Positions 53,158-62,520 are shown, numbered from the stretch's first letter. The stretch: 64,000 bases of DNA from Desulfobaccales bacterium (GCA_041648175.1 JBAZPO010000007.1:62001-126000); one strand, 5' to 3'. Notes: a model not told the origin generated them from the sequence alone. Numbers and translations are program-made.

Positions 53158-55704
53158 GTGAAACGCGTGTGGCAACGGCTTGTCAAAAAAGACCAGGCAG
53201 CGCCGGTTCAGACGCGGTTAGCAGAGAAGTATGCCAACTTTCAGCGGTTATTGTCTGCCAACAACGCAGTCTTGGCCCTCATGACCGACATGGAGGAGAA
53301 GCTGTCCGGCGATTTCCTCTTCGACCTCCAGTATATCCGGGCCAGCGTCAGTCAACTTGCCGAGGTTACCGCCACCCTGGTCGATGCCCTCAACAACCTG
53401 GGGGATCACCGCTACGATGGTTTGGTTGATGCCTTCAGGCGGATCATCACTGAGGTGGAAGACGTTCTGAACCAGCGCCGGGAAATCCCAAAAGCCCCCT
53501 TGACCATATCTTTTGATCACCTGGACGTAGAAATGGCGGAAATGGTGGGAGGCAAGAACGCCAACCTGGGAGAGGTGAAGAACCGGGTCCATCTCCCGGT
53601 GCCGCCCGGTTTCGCCATCTCCACGTATGCCTATAAGCTGTTCTTGGATTTTAATCACCTGACGACGCTAATTCCAGACCTCCTGGGCTTTTGGCGGGTC
53701 GATGACATGGACAGTCTGTCCAGCGTCAGCGACGACCTGAAGAGCATGGTCAACCAGGCCGAGGTGCCGCCGGAACTTGAGGAGGCCATCCATGCAGCCT
53801 ATGAAGAGCTATGCCTCCGGCAGGAGCAACGCCCTTTAGTCGCCCTGCGCTCCAGCGCCGTGGGAGAAGACCTCTCCCTCACCTTTGCCGGACAATACGC
53901 CACTTATCTCAATGTGGCCCAAAGCGACCTGGTAAACCGCTATAAAGACATTGTGGCCAGCCTGTTTACCCCCCGGGCCCTGTTTTATTATAAAAACAAG
54001 GGCTTCAGGGAGGAGGAGATGGCTATGAGCGTGGCCGTGCTGCCCATGATTAACGCCAAAGCCAGCGGGGTCCTCTTCACCCGGCAACCGGAAGCGGCGG
54101 ACCAGGATGCAGTGCTGATTAACGCGGTGTGGGGCCTGGGAAAATATGCCGTGGGCGGGGTAATCGAGCCTGATCATTACCTGGTGGCGTATCATCCTCC
54201 CGGCAAAATTCTGGAACAGCGCCTCCCACCCAAAAAGGTGATGCTGGTCAACTTGCCCGGGGGTGGAGTGCAAGAGGCGCCGGTGCCCCCGGAGATGATC
54301 AACGCTCCATGCCTGAATCAGAACCATTTAAAACAGTTGGTGCAGTGGGCGGCCACCCTGGAGGCCCATTATCAGCGGCCCCAGGATGTGGAATGGGCCC
54401 TGGACATGGAGGACCGGCTCTGGCTTTTGCAAAGCCGTCAACTGCAAATACCCGTCAAGAGAGCTTCTGAGGGCAAGGCCAGGACTCTGAGACAATATCC
54501 CGTGCTGCTGGATCAAGGGAGCGTCGCCTGCCGCGGGGTAGGCGCCGGGCCCGTGGTGCTGGTGCGGCGGGACGATGACCTCAGAAACTTTCCACCGGGG
54601 GGAGTCCTGGTGGCCCGGCATACTTCCCCCAAGTATGTGACGGTTATGCCCCAGGCCGCGGCCATCATTACCGACGTGGGCAGCCCCACCGGGCATATGG
54701 CGCTCCTGGCCCGGGAATTTCAGGTTCCCGCCATCCTCAACACAGGCATCGCCACTCAGGTTTTGCAGCCCGGCCAGGAAGTGACCGTGGACGCCAATTA
54801 TAATAACGTCTATGCCGGCGTCATTAGCGAACTGCTGGAACCCCGCCAGCCCAAGCTGGATGACCTGGCCGACAGCCCGGTTTTCCGCACCTTAAAGGAG
54901 GTGTTGCAGAAGGTTATTCCTCTTAACCTGATTAATCCCCAGAGCAAAACTTTTGCGCCGGAAAGCTGCCGCACCATTCATGACATCGTGCGCTTCGCCC
55001 ATGAATTTTCTATGCGGGAAATGTTCAAACTGACAGAAAATGAAGTTGAGGGCGGCAAGGAAGTCGTGGACCTGGATTCGAGCCTGCCTTTTAAGCTGTG
55101 CATCCTGGACCTCGGCGGCGGTTTAAAGAAAGGCTGGAAGCGCAAAGTCCGCCCGGAGCAGATTACTTCCATTCCGTTCAAGGCCTTCTGGCAGGGACTC
55201 ACCGCCATGCGCTGGCCCCAAGGCAAACCCGCCGGAACCCAAAGCTTGAGTTCGGTATTTGTGAAAAGCGAAGAAGAGGTGGCCCAGGGCGCCGACCCTT
55301 ACCGGGACCAAAGTTATGTGGTGCTCTCGGAGAATTATATGAATTTCAGCATTCGCCAGGGCTACCATTTTTCCCTGGTGGAGGCCTACGTCAGCGATCA
55401 GATAAACGATAATTACATCACCTTCACTTTTCGCGGCGGCGGTTCCACCCCGGAACGGCGAGAGCGGCGGGCCAGGTTGATCGAAGCCATTATCGACCGG
55501 ATGGACCTCAGCTACCAGCGCAGAGGCGATACCATCGAAGCCAGATTGGCAAAATATCCCTTGAAACAAATGACCCAGAAGTTGGTTTTATTCGGGAAGC
55601 TTACCCTCTACACGAAGCAATTGGATATGGTATTGTTTTCTGAGGGGATTGTGGATTGGTATATAAAAGATTTCATCCGTGAGCATATCGAGGTAAAAGG
55701 ATAG
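53158..55704 (+). CDS. PEP-synthase/PPDK-like protein without PEP-binding barrel
   Basis: 848 aa starting at GTG. Residues 1-115 are helical and unrecognised. The ATP-grasp half of PEP synthases follows: EMVGGKNANLGEV near 130, PVPPGFAISTYAY, and ALRSSAVGEDLSLTFAGQYATYLNV near 228-252, then DVEWALDMEDRLWLLQSRQLQ near 420. The phosphohistidine swivel domain has TDVGSPTGHMALLAREFQVPAIL with H513. Where PpsA/PPDK continue with a PEP/pyruvate TIM barrel, this protein has about 280 residues of unknown sequence (ILDLGGGLKKGWKRK, NFSIRQGYHFSLVEAYVSD, ITFTFRGGGSTPERRERR). Ordinary PEP synthesis is unlikely; phosphotransfer to another acceptor, as in rifampin phosphotransferases, is possible. Confidence 0.8.
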   Translation: MKRVWQRLVKKDQAAPVQTRLAEKYANFQRLLSANNAVLALMTDMEEKLSGDFLFDLQYIRASVSQLAEVTATLVDALNNLGDHRYDGLVDAFRRIITEVEDVLNQRREIPKAPLTISFDHLDVEMAEMVGGKNANLGEVKNRVHLPVPPGFAISTYAYKLFLDFNHLTTLIPDLLGFWRVDDMDSLSSVSDDLKSMVNQAEVPPELEEAIHAAYEELCLRQEQRPLVALRSSAVGEDLSLTFAGQYATYLNVAQSDLVNRYKDIVASLFTPRALFYYKNKGFREEEMAMSVAVLPMINAKASGVLFTRQPEAADQDAVLINAVWGLGKYAVGGVIEPDHYLVAYHPPGKILEQRLPPKKVMLVNLPGGGVQEAPVPPEMINAPCLNQNHLKQLVQWAATLEAHYQRPQDVEWALDMEDRLWLLQSRQLQIPVKRASEGKARTLRQYPVLLDQGSVACRGVGAGPVVLVRRDDDLRNFPPGGVLVARHTSPKYVTVMPQAAAIITDVGSPTGHMALLAREFQVPAILNTGIATQVLQPGQEVTVDANYNNVYAGVISELLEPRQPKLDDLADSPVFRTLKEVLQKVIPLNLINPQSKTFAPESCRTIHDIVRFAHEFSMREMFKLTENEVEGGKEVVDLDSSLPFKLCILDLGGGLKKGWKRKVRPEQITSIPFKAFWQGLTAMRWPQGKPAGTQSLSSVFVKSEEEVAQGADPYRDQSYVVLSENYMNFSIRQGYHFSLVEAYVSDQINDNYITFTFRGGGSTPERRERRARLIEAIIDRMDLSYQRRGDTIEARLAKYPLKQMTQKLVLFGKLTLYTKQLDMVLFSEGIVDWYIKDFIREHIEVKG

Positions 55705-55725
55705 AGACACCATCAGGAGAGTATC

Positions 55726-56130
55726 ATGGCGGAACGGTTATTAGTCATCGATGATGAGCCCAACATGCTGAGATTGCTCAAAACCATTCTCATGGATAAG
55801 ACTGGTTATACGGTGATCACTACCAACAATCCGTTAGAGGTGCAAAGTCTGCTTCTGCAGGAACCTTTCGACCTGGTGATCACCGACCTGAAGATGCCTC
55901 TGGTAGATGGAATAGATTTGATTGACATCATCAAAAATATTGATGTCCATATGCCCATCATCATCATCACCGCTTACGGTACCAGTGAAATAGCCGAAGA
56001 AGCAGTCAAAAAAGGAGCTTACGATTTTATCGTCAAACCTTTCCGCAAAGAGGCCATCTTTATTGCCATCAAGAGGGCTTTGGAGTGGAAACGGATGCAA
56101 GGAGAACTGGAGGCGCTCAAAAACCATTAG
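55726..56130 (+). CDS. Single-domain response regulator (receiver only)
   Basis: 134 aa with AGGAGAG upstream, 21 bp after the PEP-synthase-like gene. Receiver motifs: LLVIDDEPNM (D9, D10), phospho-acceptor D54 in VITDLKMPLVDG, T in ITAYGT near 86, and K in IVKPFRKE near 105. There is no output domain. It shares TTNNPLEV and DLVITDLKMP with the receiver at 58191, so the two are paralogues. It could accept phosphate from the kinase at 58623 or act on the protein encoded just upstream. Converges with the truncated sensor gene 11 bp away. Confidence 0.9.
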   Translation: MAERLLVIDDEPNMLRLLKTILMDKTGYTVITTNNPLEVQSLLLQEPFDLVITDLKMPLVDGIDLIDIIKNIDVHMPIIIITAYGTSEIAEEAVKKGAYDFIVKPFRKEAIFIAIKRALEWKRMQGELEALKNH

Positions 56131-56141
56131 CCTGAGTAAGC

Positions 56142-57425
56142 TTAGCAGGGATGTCCGTTTTCTGCGGGTATTCGTGTATTTAACGTTGTCTTTTCCAGGC
56201 GTTCCACCTCCAGAGCCAGGGCGACTTGTTTGGCCAGGGATTCCAGGAGGCCCAGGCGCAATTGCTCCGGCAATAACCAAAGTTCGGATTTGGGATCTTT
56301 AAGCCGCAGGGCCAAAACCCCTATGACGGTATGAGTGGCGCGCAATGGGACATAGAGAAAAGGGGAGTCCGAGTTTTGGGTTCCCCACCCTGCCCGCTGA
56401 CCGGTGCGGTAGGTCCGTTGGGCCACGGGAAGTTCTCCTGGCGTATCCTTTTGGAAGAGCGCAGAAAGATCACCGGCGATTGGCTGCAGCTTGCCATTTT
56501 CCCCTGGCAGCAACGCCACCACCTGGCACTCAAAAATCTCCCGGAGTTGTTTAACTGCCACCTCTAAAATCTTCTCAATGCCCCTGGCACCGGCAAGTTT
56601 CTGGCTGAGTGAGTGCATCGCTGCAGTCTGGCGTTCTTGTAAACGGGCGGCATCGGCCTGCTGCCGAATCCGAATAGCCAGATGACTGATCACTAACGCC
56701 ACCAGTAACATCATTGCGAAGGTAAAGATGAAATGAGTCTCTTCCAATTTGAAGGAATATCGGACAGGAACAAAAAAGAAATAAAAGGCCAAAACGCTGA
56801 GGAGGGAATTTAAGACAGCCGGACCCCGACCCCAATGCATGGCGGTCAGCATCACCCCCACCAAGTAAACCATAATTAGATTACTCAGTTCCAAGTGAGG
56901 GTAGATCAAGAAGGAAAGACCGGTAGCCAGAACAGAATACAAGAGGCCCATCCCGTAGTCGAGGAAACTTATGCCTCTGAATCTCACCTGAATAGGCGAT
57001 TTTTTTGGTTTTTCCGGCTCTACACTGAAGAAAGAAATTTCGACCTCCTCACTCAGCCGCACCAGTTCATCCACTGCACTACCCCAAAGGATATCTTTCC
57101 AGTATGAGTGATGGGGCTTGCCGGCGATGATTTTGGTGACGTCATGGCGGCGAGCGAAGTCGCCGATCTTTGCGCCTAAACTCCGGCTGAACAAGGTGTG
57201 GGTCTGAGCTCCCAAGTTTTCGGCAAGCTGAAGATTCTGCACAGCCTGGTTTTGCTCTGCTTCAGATAACCGCACCATCCTCGGGGTCTTGACGTAGACG
57301 GCAAACCACTCGGCATTCAGGCTATTGGCCAATTTTTGGGTGGCCCGGATCAGGTCGGCTGAAGAAGGGCTCGTGCCAACGCATACCAGGAGCTTTTCTA
57401 CCGTGCTTTTTGAATTTACTCCCAC
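56142..57425 (-). CDS. KdpD-like membrane sensor without kinase domains
   Basis: 427 aa from a GTG behind GAGGGA. Domain order matches the protein at 44228 up to the GAF domain: universal-stress-like domain (LLVCVGTSPSSADLIRATQKLAN, about 11-140), four membrane helices (about 160-255), a coiled linker (ARLQERQTAAMHSLSQKL), and a GAF domain (about 275-410). It then stops after LAKQVALALEVERLEK. HisKA and HATPase are absent, and the sequence downstream to 56130 is too short to hold them. It may have lost its kinase or act as a ligand-binding partner of the full-length paralogue. Confidence 0.85.
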   Translation of the reverse strand: MGVNSKSTVEKLLVCVGTSPSSADLIRATQKLANSLNAEWFAVYVKTPRMVRLSEAEQNQAVQNLQLAENLGAQTHTLFSRSLGAKIGDFARRHDVTKIIAGKPHHSYWKDILWGSAVDELVRLSEEVEISFFSVEPEKPKKSPIQVRFRGISFLDYGMGLLYSVLATGLSFLIYPHLELSNLIMVYLVGVMLTAMHWGRGPAVLNSLLSVLAFYFFFVPVRYSFKLEETHFIFTFAMMLLVALVISHLAIRIRQQADAARLQERQTAAMHSLSQKLAGARGIEKILEVAVKQLREIFECQVVALLPGENGKLQPIAGDLSALFQKDTPGELPVAQRTYRTGQRAGWGTQNSDSPFLYVPLRATHTVIGVLALRLKDPKSELWLLPEQLRLGLLESLAKQVALALEVERLEKTTLNTRIPAENGHPC

Positions 57426-57554
57426 TTCTTCCCTCTCGGTCTTATCTGGTAGGTCATACTATAAAGATAAAATATGGAATATAAGATGGGCATTAAACTT
57501 GTCCGCAGTGCCGTTAAAATATTGTAAAGATCACCATGGGCGGTATTTAAATCC

Positions 57555-58169
57555 TTAGAAGGTGGCGTTCAGCGTCTCCACTTTGCCGGAATGTAGCAGG
57601 TATTTGGCCACAACCAGATCAAGGCTGCCGCGCTCCAAGGCATCTCCGATGATCCGGCTCTCCCGCCGTAAGGTCTCGTCCAAAAATTTTAGGTGATGAT
57701 TCGTAGCCTCTTCCACCAGATCGTGACCGTTCTTGCCGGTTAACCGGGCCTGGGCCGCGGCCGGGGCAATCTGCTTAACGATGGCGCTGATATGGCCTTC
57801 GTCGTGTTCCGGATGGGTTACCGCGGCAGTGACGGCCCCGCAACATTCGTGCCCCTTGATAACCAGCAGGGGTACATGGAGATGGGCGACGGCATACTCC
57901 AGGCTGCCGATGCTGGTGGGTTCCAGTACCAAACCGGCGGTGCGGACGACGAATAGATCACCTAAGCTTTGATCGAAGATGATTTCCGCCGGCACCCGGG
58001 AATCGGAACAACACAGCACCGCGGCTTCGGGTTGCTGACCTTGGGTGAGAGTGCGTCTTAAGTCCAGCATATTACGGCCCTGGAACAGTCCCTGGACAAA
58101 ACGCATATTGCCGGCGATGAGTCGCTGCCATACCTGTTTACCGCTGAGCCCCTGATCGGGATTCGCCAT
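57555..58169 (-). CDS. Beta-class carbonic anhydrase
   Basis: 204 aa, a normal length for the class, with no signal peptide. Zinc ligands are visible as C54 in CCSDSRVP (with D56-R58 forming the catalytic dyad) and H107/C110 in IKGHECCGAV. The middle VVRTAGLVLEPTSIGSLEYAVAHLHVPLLVI is typical. It interconverts CO2 and bicarbonate. It lies 21 bp after a response regulator gene and is probably in one operon with the kinase, an unusual setting that hints at CO2/bicarbonate sensing or supply. Confidence 0.93.
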   Translation of the reverse strand: MANPDQGLSGKQVWQRLIAGNMRFVQGLFQGRNMLDLRRTLTQGQQPEAAVLCCSDSRVPAEIIFDQSLGDLFVVRTAGLVLEPTSIGSLEYAVAHLHVPLLVIKGHECCGAVTAAVTHPEHDEGHISAIVKQIAPAAAQARLTGKNGHDLVEEATNHHLKFLDETLRRESRIIGDALERGSLDLVVAKYLLHSGKVETLNATF

Positions 58170-58190
58170 GAAGTGTCTCCTAACCCAGAT

Positions 58191-58604
58191 CTAGTCTTTT
58201 TCCAGTTTGCCTTTAAGTTCCTTGATCTGTTGCGCCATCTGCCGCCAACGCATGGCCTTGTCAATAGCTATGAGGAGCGTTTCCTTTCGAAAGGGTTTGC
58301 TGATGTAGTCAAAGGCGCCTTTGGCCACAGCTTCCTCGGCGGATTCCAGGGAACCAAAAGCAGTGACCATTAAGGTCAATACATCTTGATCATATTTTTT
58401 GGCAAGCTCCAGCAACTCCATCCCGTCCATGCCCGGCATCTTCAAGTCAGTAATGATAAGATCAAAACGCTGCTTAGAGAGTAACTCGGCCACTTCCATC
58501 GGGTTGTTGGTGGTCGTAACTTGATGATCGCTATACCCTTCAATGATCATTTTGATCAAAGTGAGCATGTCGGGTTCGTCATCCACAGCTAGAATAAGTC
58601 CCAT
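58191..58604 (-). CDS. Single-domain response regulator
   Basis: 137 aa. Receiver with LAVDDEPDM (D8, D9), D53 in IITDLKMPGMDG, T in VTAFGS near 85, and K in ISKPFRKE near 104. Beyond the receiver only a short helix (KAMRWRQMAQQIKELKGKL) remains. It lies 18 bp after the histidine kinase gene, which is its likely partner. Paralogous to the receiver at 55726. Without an output domain it probably works by protein contact or in a phosphorelay. Confidence 0.9.
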   Translation of the reverse strand: MGLILAVDDEPDMLTLIKMIIEGYSDHQVTTTNNPMEVAELLSKQRFDLIITDLKMPGMDGMELLELAKKYDQDVLTLMVTAFGSLESAEEAVAKGAFDYISKPFRKETLLIAIDKAMRWRQMAQQIKELKGKLEKD

Positions 58605-58622
58605 GGTTGGTAAGTCTCCTTA

Positions 58623-60842
58623 CTACCTGGTTTCTTTAAGGTTCGCCGCAATTTCGGGTTGTAATGTGACAAAAAAAGTCGTGCCTTGATTAACTCCAGC
58701 GGCTTCCTGCACTCGGGTCTCAAAGCGGAGATTTCCGCCATACTTGTTGACGATGGCGTAGCTTACCGACAATCCCAAACCCGTGCCTTCCCCCACTTTC
58801 TTGGTGGTGAAGAATGGATCGAAGATGCGGTCGGCGATCTCCTTGGGGATGCCGGTGCCGGTGTCGGCGAAAATCGCCTCCACCATTTGGTTATATGGGT
58901 TGATCCTGGTAATTACCGAAAGCTTGCCCCCCGTTGGCATGGCCGCCACCGCATTATTCACCAGGTTGATAAACACCTGTTGCAGTTCCCCGGAATCACC
59001 GTGAACCCGGGGCAACTCCCGGGCCAGGCGCAATTCCAATTCAATCTTATTGGTAAAAAGATTATTTTGCAGCAAGGAGGTCACCATTTCAATGTCTTTG
59101 TTGAGATCGGTAAATTCTTCCTGCTTCGCAGGCTGTCGGGCATAGGTCATCAACTTTTCCACAATCCTTTTGGCATTGAGGCCCTGCCGTTCAATGGTTT
59201 TGAGAAGCTCATGCTCCTTGCTGTCCAAAGGTATGCGGTCCAACAAGATTTCAGTGAACCCCAGGATGACGCCTAAGGGGTTATTGATCTCGTGGGCCAC
59301 CCCGGCTGAGAGGGTGCCCAGGGAAGCCAGTTTTTCAGTTTGATAAAGTTGCTCTTCTATACGCTGACGCTCGGTAATATCCCGCGCCATAACCAGGATC
59401 CGTTCTACCGTGCGGCCGTCTTCTCCAAAGACGGGCACAAAATGGGTGGAGAGCCAGTAGATCCGGTCCTTAATGCGTACCGCGGACTTGACTTCGGAGC
59501 TTTTCCGGCTATCCACTGTGTCGCGCACCTGCGTCAATAAGGCGGCGGCGTCGTCGGGTGCAAAAAGACCTGAGAGAGATTTCCCGGCTATACCCGCGGC
59601 CGGAGTGCCGAACACCCGGGCTGCGGCCGTATTGGCGCTAATGAAGGTCCCCTTCTCATCCAGTAAGAAAATAAAGTCCCGGGCATTTTCCACCACTGAT
59701 TTATACTGTTCCCGGCTGCGACGCAAATTCGTCGTGGCATGGTCCACCTCCCGCTGCAGTTCCACGGACCAGCGCATTTCATAGTAGATAACTGCACAGG
59801 CGGCCAAGATCAGGGCGAATATGAGAATCCCCTGGATTAAGAATTGCCGGATGTAGAGGGAATGGATGGTGCCGTAGACTTCATCGGTGGGCGCCACCAC
59901 GGCCACGGGCCAGATGCGGGAACCGTCCGGATTCACCTTGGCATGGCTGTAAGCCACAAATTTTTCCATTTGCCGGATAACCCCCCGGTGCCAACCTGAA
60001 TTGTATTGGGAAGTCCCTTCTTCTCCGGCCAGCATTTTCGATTTCTGAATCTCGTTGATCGTGGTGAAGCTAATCACCGGGTTGCGCCGGCCCCGGGCCG
60101 TAAAGGCGTCTTCGCCGATGAACTCCCGCTCCGGATGATAGAGAAAAATCCCTTCTGTGTTGATCACCCAGCAGTAGCCCGTGCGCCCGGAGCGAATGCC
60201 GGCGCAGTAGTGGCCGGCAAACTGGCTGGCATCGACTTTAAACAGCAGCACCCCGTCTAGCTTGCCCGTCGCCTTGGGATGCGATTCATCCACGCTCTCT
60301 TCATATACCGGCGTGGCCAGGGTGAAGAAGGGGACCTGGTGATCACCTCGGGGTTCAAGTGCAATCGGCCCCTGGTAAATGTGGCCCCGGTTGGCCGGGT
60401 CTTTAGCCCAGGCCACTTCGGGGGAGTCAAACGACTGTCGCTCCAGGACACGGGAGCCTTTGGCGTCCAGGATATAGGTGCGGCCGGCATTAGGGCCCCG
60501 GAAGTCCAGCCTCTCAATCTCGGTCACCCCTAGTTTGGAGAGGTCGTTGAAACTGACCTGCATGCGGTTGGCCCAGGCCACCTCCTCCAGGTATTGGATG
60601 GCCGGTGAGTAATTGAGGATTTTGAGCTCGCGCCGCAAAAACTCCAATCCGTCTTCGATTTGCCGGGCGGTGGTCTTGGCCAGGATTAGTTGCTGCTGTT
60701 GGAAATCTTCAGAAACTATCTCCCGCGTCCTTTGCAGGGAAAGAAGTCCCAGCACAAAGGCCACCGCCAGCAGCACAATTACCATCAGGCCTAAGCCCGT
60801 GAGTAGCCTCCGGATATTGACCTTATCCATCGCAATGCGCAT
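58623..60842 (-). CDS. Cache/PAS sensor histidine kinase (NtrB-like core)
   Basis: 739 aa with AAGGAG upstream. First membrane helix about 12-35; a periplasmic double-Cache region (about 40-325) includes GYCWVINTEGIFLYHPERE near 215; second helix near 330-352. A PAS domain (about 380-490) reads FIFLLDEKGTFISANTAAARVFG. The HisKA histidine is H517 in SAGVAHEINNPLGVILGF. HATPase boxes are INLVNNAVAAMPTGG, FADTGTGIPKE and GTGLGLSVSYAIVNKYGG. The Cache domain suggests an external small ligand such as an organic acid or amino acid. First gene of the kinase-regulator-carbonic anhydrase series. Confidence 0.92.
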   Translation of the reverse strand: MRIAMDKVNIRRLLTGLGLMVIVLLAVAFVLGLLSLQRTREIVSEDFQQQQLILAKTTARQIEDGLEFLRRELKILNYSPAIQYLEEVAWANRMQVSFNDLSKLGVTEIERLDFRGPNAGRTYILDAKGSRVLERQSFDSPEVAWAKDPANRGHIYQGPIALEPRGDHQVPFFTLATPVYEESVDESHPKATGKLDGVLLFKVDASQFAGHYCAGIRSGRTGYCWVINTEGIFLYHPEREFIGEDAFTARGRRNPVISFTTINEIQKSKMLAGEEGTSQYNSGWHRGVIRQMEKFVAYSHAKVNPDGSRIWPVAVVAPTDEVYGTIHSLYIRQFLIQGILIFALILAACAVIYYEMRWSVELQREVDHATTNLRRSREQYKSVVENARDFIFLLDEKGTFISANTAAARVFGTPAAGIAGKSLSGLFAPDDAAALLTQVRDTVDSRKSSEVKSAVRIKDRIYWLSTHFVPVFGEDGRTVERILVMARDITERQRIEEQLYQTEKLASLGTLSAGVAHEINNPLGVILGFTEILLDRIPLDSKEHELLKTIERQGLNAKRIVEKLMTYARQPAKQEEFTDLNKDIEMVTSLLQNNLFTNKIELELRLARELPRVHGDSGELQQVFINLVNNAVAAMPTGGKLSVITRINPYNQMVEAIFADTGTGIPKEIADRIFDPFFTTKKVGEGTGLGLSVSYAIVNKYGGNLRFETRVQEAAGVNQGTTFFVTLQPEIAANLKETR

Positions 60843-61779
60843 GATCGGCTTACTCCTTAAAACTGCAGGTATGGCCTAAAAAGTTTCGTAAATTTTGGTC
60901 CATGCTACTGATGATTTGGCCCACTGCTTCAGCAAGTCCTGGAAACCTTAATTTATTTCACTTTAAAATAAATTCGGCAAATGCTCAACAACGGATATCC
61001 CGGGTTCGGAATAGATTGGGAAGAAGCCTGGTTTGCCCCTTGCCATGGCGGATGCATGGGTCCCGTAAACCGGGAGTGCTATCTATCGAGACCCCTCTAG
61101 ACAAAACGGCATAGAGCTCTCAGAGCTGACCAGAGGTTGGCAGGTCCAATGAGGTGCCAGCCAAACATGGGCAAAGAAGAATGCATCTTGATAGATAAAA
61201 AGGGTGGGTAGCTGCCTAAAGGCTGGCTGATCAAGGGAGGGGCACAGGGGGAAGTAGTTGCTGTGGGGTGGCAGGTTGTCCAAGGGGAGGATAAGAACCG
61301 GGTGGTCGCCAAGGTTGTAAAGGGGTGGGGAGGAGGGATAAATAAGTTTTTGAGCATAACAGATATTGAAAGGCAGTTTTATTAACTTTCGAGCAAAGTT
61401 AATAACAAATTCCCCTTAAACAAATTCAAGCTAGCTTGCCACCCGAGAGACTTATCGGTTGATGGGCGAAAATTGAAGGTATCTTCTTGCGAGCGAAAGT
61501 TTTGAAAAACGTGATAAGTTCCGAAGGATAGATGCAGTTATTGGAGATTACTCAGTCAAGAGGGATGCGGATTCAGTAGCGGTGGAGCGAATGAAAGGGG
61601 GAGGGTGAATGCGAAAGCTCACCCCACAGCCGCTGAGCCTGACTCCCCATATGCAAGCTTGGCAACCTGGTTTCATATCACCGACTAAAACTCCGGGGCC
61701 CGCAGCCGTTTGTTGCAGCGCATGGTTAGATCATGCGGTCGTCTTGCAGGCTCCCCTCTAAGAACGGAAACCCCCATGC
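60843..61779. other. Gene-poor region (937 bp)
   Basis: No supported gene. Short frames lack ribosome sites and protein-like composition. Visible structure: a G-rich stretch at about 61200-61345, a perfect 9-bp inverted repeat ATTAACTTT/AAAGTTAAT at 61381-61403, and an attC-like TCTAAC half-site on the - strand near 61732-61726. The promoter of the kinase gene presumably lies at the left end. Confidence 0.55.
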
Positions 61780-62520
61780 CTATTTGTTAGGAACCTCGAC
61801 CTTCTTACGAACCACGTCGTAACCCATCCTGTAATAGGGGGATCCATTCTTGTCGAACCCAGCCTTAATCAAGCACTTTTCTACCCCACAGCGGTCCTCC
61901 CAATGCGTACCTTTTGATTGTTGCATTGGTTGCTCATCTGAGGAAGCCCTCGGAGGATTCTCAGGATAATAACGCGTGATGACCGCAGAATCACTATTTT
62001 GGACGCTATATCCCCCGCTAGGGAAAACGGTCAGATTCTTCAAACGCTCATTATAGCGACGTTCTGCTTCCGCTTGCTCTCCTGTCAGTTCCTCAATTTG
62101 TTTTAATAGGTCGAGATACTTAATGAAATGGGCACGCGCTTCTCTGAATTCGTCCTCTGTGGACGACGACTGCTCGCGAGTCAGGATCGATGTAAGCCCT
62201 TGAAAGAAAACTTGCCACTGATGAAAACGCAGTTCTTCGAGCTCACCGAGTGCCTCACTTTTCAAAAGCGCAATCTGGACCTCTTTACTCGGCTGTGCCG
62301 CCAGCCATACCTGAACCGGCGCGCTTATTGGTTCGGCAATAACTGGCGGGCTCTTGACCTCAGGGGATTTGGGCAATTCCTGTAATTTGTACAGTTCACC
62401 CTTGAGTTCGATCTTTGGGAGATCGATCTTTGGCCCTTGCCCAAATGTCACTTCCTGTATCGCAAAAAAACTACCTATAAAAAGAACTGGAAACATTAAT
62501 CTTTGACTTAATAAGTTCAT
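61780..62520 (-). CDS. Hypothetical secreted protein
   Basis: 246 aa. A signal peptide (LMFPVLFIGSFFAIQEVTFGQ) ends near residue 28. Then a Pro/Lys/Leu segment, a helical, Glu-rich middle (ALGELEELRFHQWQVF, FIKYLDLLKQIEELTGEQAEAERRYNERL, about 90-170) that may form a coiled coil, and a C-terminal part with two Cys (DRCGVEKCLIKAGF). I do not recognise it. Upstream AAGAGGTGTCTC gives a usable ribosome site. It stands alone between gene-poor stretches, and GTTAGAC and TCTAAC lie on either side as in an integron cassette. Confidence 0.65.
   Translation of the reverse strand: MNLLSQRLMFPVLFIGSFFAIQEVTFGQGPKIDLPKIELKGELYKLQELPKSPEVKSPPVIAEPISAPVQVWLAAQPSKEVQIALLKSEALGELEELRFHQWQVFFQGLTSILTREQSSSTEDEFREARAHFIKYLDLLKQIEELTGEQAEAERRYNERLKNLTVFPSGGYSVQNSDSAVITRYYPENPPRASSDEQPMQQSKGTHWEDRCGVEKCLIKAGFDKNGSPYYRMGYDVVRKKVEVPNK

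Noticed and set aside
53158..55704. Ordinary phosphoenolpyruvate synthase or PPDK
   Set aside because: The PEP/pyruvate-binding barrel and its catalytic cysteine region are not present after the swivel domain.
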